DNA from: CALMUP01 sp035327305
Lineage (GTDB): Bacteria; Verrucomicrobiota; Kiritimatiellia; CAIVKH01
Reading direction: 5' to 3'
Length of the DNA stretch: 9,068 nucleotides
Assembly: GCA_035327305.1 (NCBI GenBank)
Contig: DAOLDL010000104.1
Span: 1 to 9,068, forward strand
The first letter of the stretch is position 1, and each line of letters starts with the position of its first letter. The notes beneath the pieces are model-generated. The model was not told the origin of the DNA and did not search any database. It saw only the letters and a list, made by a program, of their open reading frames with translations. The position numbers were made by a program, and so were the translations under genes. Positions 5,842-9,068 of this stretch are shown here, in pieces.

Positions 5842-8800
5842 TTACGGCTTGAACAAACGGAAAAATGCCTCGGGATCGACAGGCTCGTTGGTGACGACAA
5901 ATCGACTTCCGGAAACCACCGGAGCATCGGGGACGAAAACCCAGTTGGTGGTCAACATGTTGGTGTTCTTATACAAGAGGAATCCAATATGGTTCGTGCT
6001 CCAGTCCAATCGAACCTTGTCTTGACCGGCGTGCCAGATGAATAACTCCGGCGTGCACAAGTCAGAACTATCTACGGTGAGCGTGAAACCTTTGCAGCCC
6101 TCCCCGCTGTTGATTCCCATGACCACCACAGTGACATGTGATTCGGGTGGGGCGATAAACGAATAAGTCCTTTGCGGCGTATTCGTGGTTGGAGGCTGAC
6201 CCATGAAGCCGAGCAGGTTGTCGGATACGTTGAATGGATCGATCATGCCCAGGTAGGCCATGCTGATAATCGAATCGATGCCAAGGCAGGCTGTTTCAAG
6301 CGTCACTACCGCGCAAACTTCGTTCGTGGTCATGTTGTAATAAGAGTAGGACCTATAGTAGTACGCGCCGGGGACTTCGATATACGCACCCGGACCTTCA
6401 AGGCAGGACGTGGCCGGGGATTCGGGATCCAGATCGCTCAATCGGGCAAAGGCCATCGTTCCGTCAGTAGCTATTGTATCTTCAATTTCTTCCGGGCAAC
6501 GCAGGCATTCGCCTCCACCATCATCGCATTCCGCCGGATAAAGGAACAAGCTCCAGCATTCCATCGTTCCGACATCACCCGATACCATGTCTTCCACCCA
6601 CAAGTACCATCGGTTGTTCACTTCGCTTTCCGGCATGCCGCGCACCAGCGGCAGAATGCCCACGGGTCGGAATGTTCCCACATACGGCGCGGCGGCGGCG
6701 CCGATGAAGGTGGCGGCGTCAGCGGCGAATTCCGTTCGTGATGGATCGGCGCAACCACTGCCGTAGGATGTGCCGGATTGGCTCAAGGCCAGCGGTATTT
6801 GTATAATCTCGCCGGGTCCGACGAGGGTGACTTTCAAGGTGTCGAGGGCGGGATGCGTTATGTGGAGCGACACCTCCACCTTGGCCAGATGGCCTATGAA
6901 GTTCGTCACGAATACAAGGTCGATCAAGGTGGCCTCATCGGGAATGGCAAACGGTCCGTCCGAGTCGTAACGCACCGGCGTATCCGCGGGTTTGCCGGTG
7001 GGCAAGCCGACCGGTATGGCATACAGCGCGTTGGTGCCGTTCTTGATGGTCAGCACCAACGGCAGGTTGGTGCCACAAAGGAAATTCGTGGGGACCGAAA
7101 CCTTGAACGGTGTCAGGTTGTATTGACCATCGCCCGGAGCGGTTTCGGGATACAGGGAAAAGGGTTGGTGCACGATCAAGCCGGGATGCGGGCTGGACAA
7201 CATGGCCGCGATGACCGGGTTGGTTTGCAGAGTGTCGTTGAACAGCGGGATGAATACATCGATGCATTCGTTGGGGTCGGCATAGCCGTCGCCGTTGCCG
7301 CCTTCGATGACGATGTCGAGGAAGTCCTCGCCTTCAAGGGTCGGCGGCAGGATGGACTGACCCTGGGATAACAGGGTAATTGTCACATCGTTGTCGTACT
7401 CGATGCTCCACAACAATCCGCCGGGGCCGGTGAACGCGCCGCCGGGCAATCCTGCGAAGGTTCCGTTGACCAGATCTACTCCGTCGTTTTCGATGATGCG
7501 GTAAGACGCGCCGACCACCGGCGGGGTCATCATGACGATATCGAGAACCGCGTTCGTCAAATTGACTGTACCCCTGACCGAAGCTTTCCCGTATTGTCCG
7601 GTCGCGCTCCCCCAGATGGGGATGCGGAGGACAGATCCGGGGGAGAGATTGAGGTTTGACGATGTCAAGGTGTTGAGACCGTCGAGGCCGGTCCGGCCCG
7701 GTTCGTAGATGCCGCCGTTCTGCGCGAACAGGTCGGCGATCGAGCCGCTCCCGGTCAAGCGGGCGCCGGGGATAATGGACACCGTGCTCCCGGCAAGATT
7801 TCCGCGCACGTCCAGGGTACCGTCATTGACCGTGGTCTGACCGGTGTACCCACTGCTATTGCCGGAGAGGATGCCGGTGCCGAAGCCGATTTTTTCGAGA
7901 TAGCCCTCGCCGGCAAATTGACCGGCGAAATGGAAGTCGTTGCCGCCGGCGCCCACGATAAGCGCGCTGGCCAGACTGTTTAGTTGCATGATGCCGCCAT
8001 TGGTGGCGGTTCCGCCGGAGAGGCGGGCGATGGTTTCGATCTGGCCGCCCAGATCCCAGCGCGAGCCGTTGTGAATGATAACTTCCGCCGAGTTGGCGAT
8101 TTGTTCCGAAGCCAGTGATGTGACATATTCCTCATCATCGAACGGATCGCCATCGCCAATGACCAGCGTACCCGAGATTGCCTGGAAACCCGGCTTGTTG
8201 AGCACCAGCTCGCCTCGTTGCACCAGCGTAGGACCGGCGTAGGTGTTGTTTCCCGTCCCCGTGTATCCGATGTTCCCGGCGATGGTCACGCCACCGGAAC
8301 CGGTGATCGCGCGAGCCAGGTTCACAAAAGTTATAAAGGTGGAGGGGTTGGTAAAGACGGCGGAACTGCCGGGACCAGGCAGGGAAACTGGGCCGGCGTA
8401 GGTCGCGGTAAAATTCCCGAGCCGCGACAGCGAGCCACCGGGTTGCACGACCAAAGGCTCGTTGCTCACGGTTAGGAAGGTAAACCAGACCCCCATAATC
8501 AGGCTACCGCCCGGTCCTACGATTGTGCTTCCGGAGGTGGCGCCCAACGACCACGCATTGCTGATCACCACCGGGCCGTCAAGAATCGTAAATGTGCCGC
8601 TGAAGTCGTTGGAGCGGACAAGAAAAAGCGTTTCGGTTCCGATCTTGGTAATATTGCCCGGCCCGGTAACCGTTAAATCCATCATGATGGTCGAGTTCAT
8701 GTTGGTTTGAACGATCAGGTGATCTCCGGCATTAAAACCCAAACGGCCAGTGCCGTTGAACGTGAAGGGTGGGTCGGGCACCAAGTTGCCGGCAGTCAAG

Positions 8801-9068
8801 TCGCCATTGAGGCTGATCGTCCCGTTGTTGATGGTGGCTTCGTAAAAACCGAACATGTTGCCGACGGTTTCGTTGAATCCACTTAAAAAATACGTGCCAT
8901 ACGCAAAGAATTCCCCGAAGTCAGCCACTTGATTGGGGCGAAACCATGTCGCATCGGCCGGTTGGGGAAACGGAAATAGTCCCACCGTGGCGGTGGTCCA
9001 GTCGCCGGGAACGGAAAATCCCCCCGCCCGATCCAAGCCCACCTTGCCACCGATGCCGGTCACACCGT
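5842..9068 (-). CDS. Large secreted/surface beta-repeat protein with P-domain (partial, N-terminus outside window)
   Basis: The reading frame is open to the right edge with no stop, so the true start and any signal peptide lie outside. The GTG at 9063 is probably internal. Residue numbers count from that GTG. Residues 1-565 are Gly/Asn/Thr-rich beta-repeat sequence with autotransporter-associated repeats near 152, 272 and 401 (for example 'GYTGQTTVNDGTLDV'). A linker near 590-605 ('GNGDGYADPNECIDVF') is followed by a P/Homo B domain at about 703-841 ('FAIPDEATLIDLVF', then 'RWYLWVEDMVSGDVG'). Next come a Cys-rich hinge (846-856), a Cys-containing beta domain (862-1003) and a terminal module ending 'FFRLFKP'. 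No protease catalytic domain, transmembrane helix, PEP-CTERM-like tail or C-terminal beta-barrel is visible. The likely role is an exported cell-surface or extracellular protein; the ligand is unknown. The family call is firm and the function is not. Confidence 0.85.
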   Translation of the reverse strand, partial: GVTGIGGKVGLDRAGGFSVPGDWTTATVGLFPFPQPADATWFRPNQVADFGEFFAYGTYFLSGFNETVGNMFGFYEATINNGTISLNGDLTAGNLVPDPPFTFNGTGRLGFNAGDHLIVQTNMNSTIMMDLTVTGPGNITKIGTETLFLVRSNDFSGTFTILDGPVVISNAWSLGATSGSTIVGPGGSLIMGVWFTFLTVSNEPLVVQPGGSLSRLGNFTATYAGPVSLPGPGSSAVFTNPSTFITFVNLARAITGSGGVTIAGNIGYTGTGNNTYAGPTLVQRGELVLNKPGFQAISGTLVIGDGDPFDDEEYVTSLASEQIANSAEVIIHNGSRWDLGGQIETIARLSGGTATNGGIMQLNSLASALIVGAGGNDFHFAGQFAGEGYLEKIGFGTGILSGNSSGYTGQTTVNDGTLDVRGNLAGSTVSIIPGARLTGSGSIADLFAQNGGIYEPGRTGLDGLNTLTSSNLNLSPGSVLRIPIWGSATGQYGKASVRGTVNLTNAVLDIVMMTPPVVGASYRIIENDGVDLVNGTFAGLPGGAFTGPGGLLWSIEYDNDVTITLLSQGQSILPPTLEGEDFLDIVIEGGNGDGYADPNECIDVFIPLFNDTLQTNPVIAAMLSSPHPGLIVHQPFSLYPETAPGDGQYNLTPFKVSVPTNFLCGTNLPLVLTIKNGTNALYAIPVGLPTGKPADTPVRYDSDGPFAIPDEATLIDLVFVTNFIGHLAKVEVSLHITHPALDTLKVTLVGPGEIIQIPLALSQSGTSYGSGCADPSRTEFAADAATFIGAAAAPYVGTFRPVGILPLVRGMPESEVNNRWYLWVEDMVSGDVGTMECWSLFLYPAECDDGGGECLRCPEEIEDTIATDGTMAFARLSDLDPESPATSCLEGPGAYIEVPGAYYYRSYSYYNMTTNEVCAVVTLETACLGIDSIISMAYLGMIDPFNVSDNLLGFMGQPPTTNTPQRTYSFIAPPESHVTVVVMGINSGEGCKGFTLTVDSSDLCTPELFIWHAGQDKVRLDWSTNHIGFLLYKNTNMLTTNWVFVPDAPVVSGSRFVVTNEPVDPEAFFRLFKP
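5845..6054 (-). other. C-terminal 'WxSTN...FFRL' module typical of Verrucomicrobiota exported proteins
   Basis: Residues 1004-1073 contain 'VRLDWSTNHIGFLLYKNTN', 'TTNWVFVPDAPVVSGSRFVV' and the end 'EAFFRLFKP'. I recall this pattern (aromatic-Trp-Ser/Pro-Thr, 'Leu-x-x-x-Thr-Asn', Trp-x-x-Val, then 'x-FFRL' at the very end) as a recurrent C-terminus of secreted proteins in Verrucomicrobiota. It might act in sorting or be a small beta-sandwich. The phylum link comes from memory, not a search. Confidence 0.5.
6055..6480 (-). other. Cys-containing beta domain after the P-domain
   Basis: Residues 862-1003 form a compact beta-rich segment. It runs from 'TMAFARLSDLDPESPATSC' through 'CAVVTLETACLGIDSI' and 'AYLGMIDPFNVSDNLLG' to 'SFIAPPESHVTVVVMGIN', ending 'GCKGFTLTV'. 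I recognise this arrangement (AYLG..DP.N....LG, a hydrophobic strand, then C..-[FY]-TLTV) from secreted proteins of several environmental phyla but cannot attach a family name. Cysteines at 887, 917, 926, 990 and 1003 suggest disulfides, consistent with export. Function unknown. Confidence 0.5.
6541..6957 (-). other. Proprotein convertase P-domain (P/Homo B) encoded within the large secreted protein
   Basis: Residues 703-841 match the P-domain layout: an opening 'AIPDEATLIDLVFV', the strand 'VEVSLHITHPALDTLKVTLVG' region with the His-Pro/Asp-x-Leu signature, and the closing 'NNRWYLWVEDMVSGDVGTME' followed by Cys-Trp-Ser-Leu. Cys771 and Cys836 could form a disulfide inside it. In subtilisin-like convertases this domain stabilises the protease. 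In many environmental bacteria it also appears in secreted proteins without a protease, as seems to be the case for the part visible here. Confidence 0.8.
7795..8610 (-). repeat. Three autotransporter-associated beta-strand (PATR-type) repeat units
   Basis: Three short units share the pattern Asn-x-[Phe/Tyr/Ser]-x-Gly-x-Thr, followed about ten residues later by Gly-x-[Leu/Val]. They are 'NDFSGTFTILDGPVVIS' (DNA from 8610), 'NNTYAGPTLVQRGELVL' (from 8250) and 'NSSGYTGQTTVNDGTLDV' (from about 7860, ending near 7795). Their starts lie about 120 and 130 residues apart, separated by less conserved beta-rich sequence. Such units usually build a parallel beta-helix or beta-solenoid stalk. They are protein-level repeats; I see no close DNA-level tandem repetition. 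Confidence 0.7.

Noticed and set aside
5831..5846. GCCG...CGGC inverted repeat at the end of the large secreted protein gene, as a possible terminator.
   Set aside because: The stem has only 4 base pairs with an 8-base loop, overlaps the stop codon and has no T-tract, so no terminator is claimed between this gene and the ROK operon.
1..9068. CRISPR arrays, tRNA or rRNA genes, insertion sequences and phage genes.
   Set aside because: No regularly spaced DNA repeats, cloverleaf-like segment, transposase or phage protein is visible; nearly all of the window is accounted for by five minus-strand genes.

Overview
The window carries five protein-coding genes, all on the minus strand, so transcription runs from high to low coordinates. 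The likely source is a member of the Verrucomicrobiota or a close PVC relative. This is inferred from the large secreted protein at the right end. It combines autotransporter-associated beta-strand repeats, a proprotein-convertase-type P-domain and a C-terminal module ending in 'FFRLFKP', a combination I associate with that phylum. No rRNA or marker gene is present to confirm it.

Layout in transcription order. (1) 9068-5842: the C-terminal 1,070 or so residues of a very large secreted beta-rich protein whose start lies beyond the window. (2) 5841-5740: a 102-base intergenic gap with a possible promoter, a short inverted repeat and a direct repeat. (3) 5739-4753: a ROK-family sugar kinase with an intact zinc motif. 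(4) 4736-3111: a Ppx/GppA-family phosphatase with unusual substitutions in its phosphate-binding motifs. (5) 3118-1001: polyphosphate kinase 1 with all the expected catalytic residues. (6) 998-117: a CHAD-domain protein. (7) 116-1: a non-coding tail with two hairpins, one resembling a REP palindrome.

Genes 3 to 6 look like one operon. The gaps are 16 bases (ROK to ppx), an 8-base overlap (ppx to ppk1) and 2 bases (ppk1 to CHAD). Ppk1 makes polyphosphate from ATP, Ppx is expected to degrade it, and CHAD proteins bind polyphosphate granules, so the last three form a recognisable polyphosphate metabolism cassette. The ROK kinase at the head is the less expected member and raises the question of whether glucose phosphorylation is tied to the polyphosphate or ATP pool.

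I do not see a wholly new system here. The points most worth a second look are the ROK kinase leading the polyphosphate operon, the altered active-site motifs of the Ppx protein, and the mosaic secreted protein, which has autotransporter-type repeats but no visible outer-membrane barrel.
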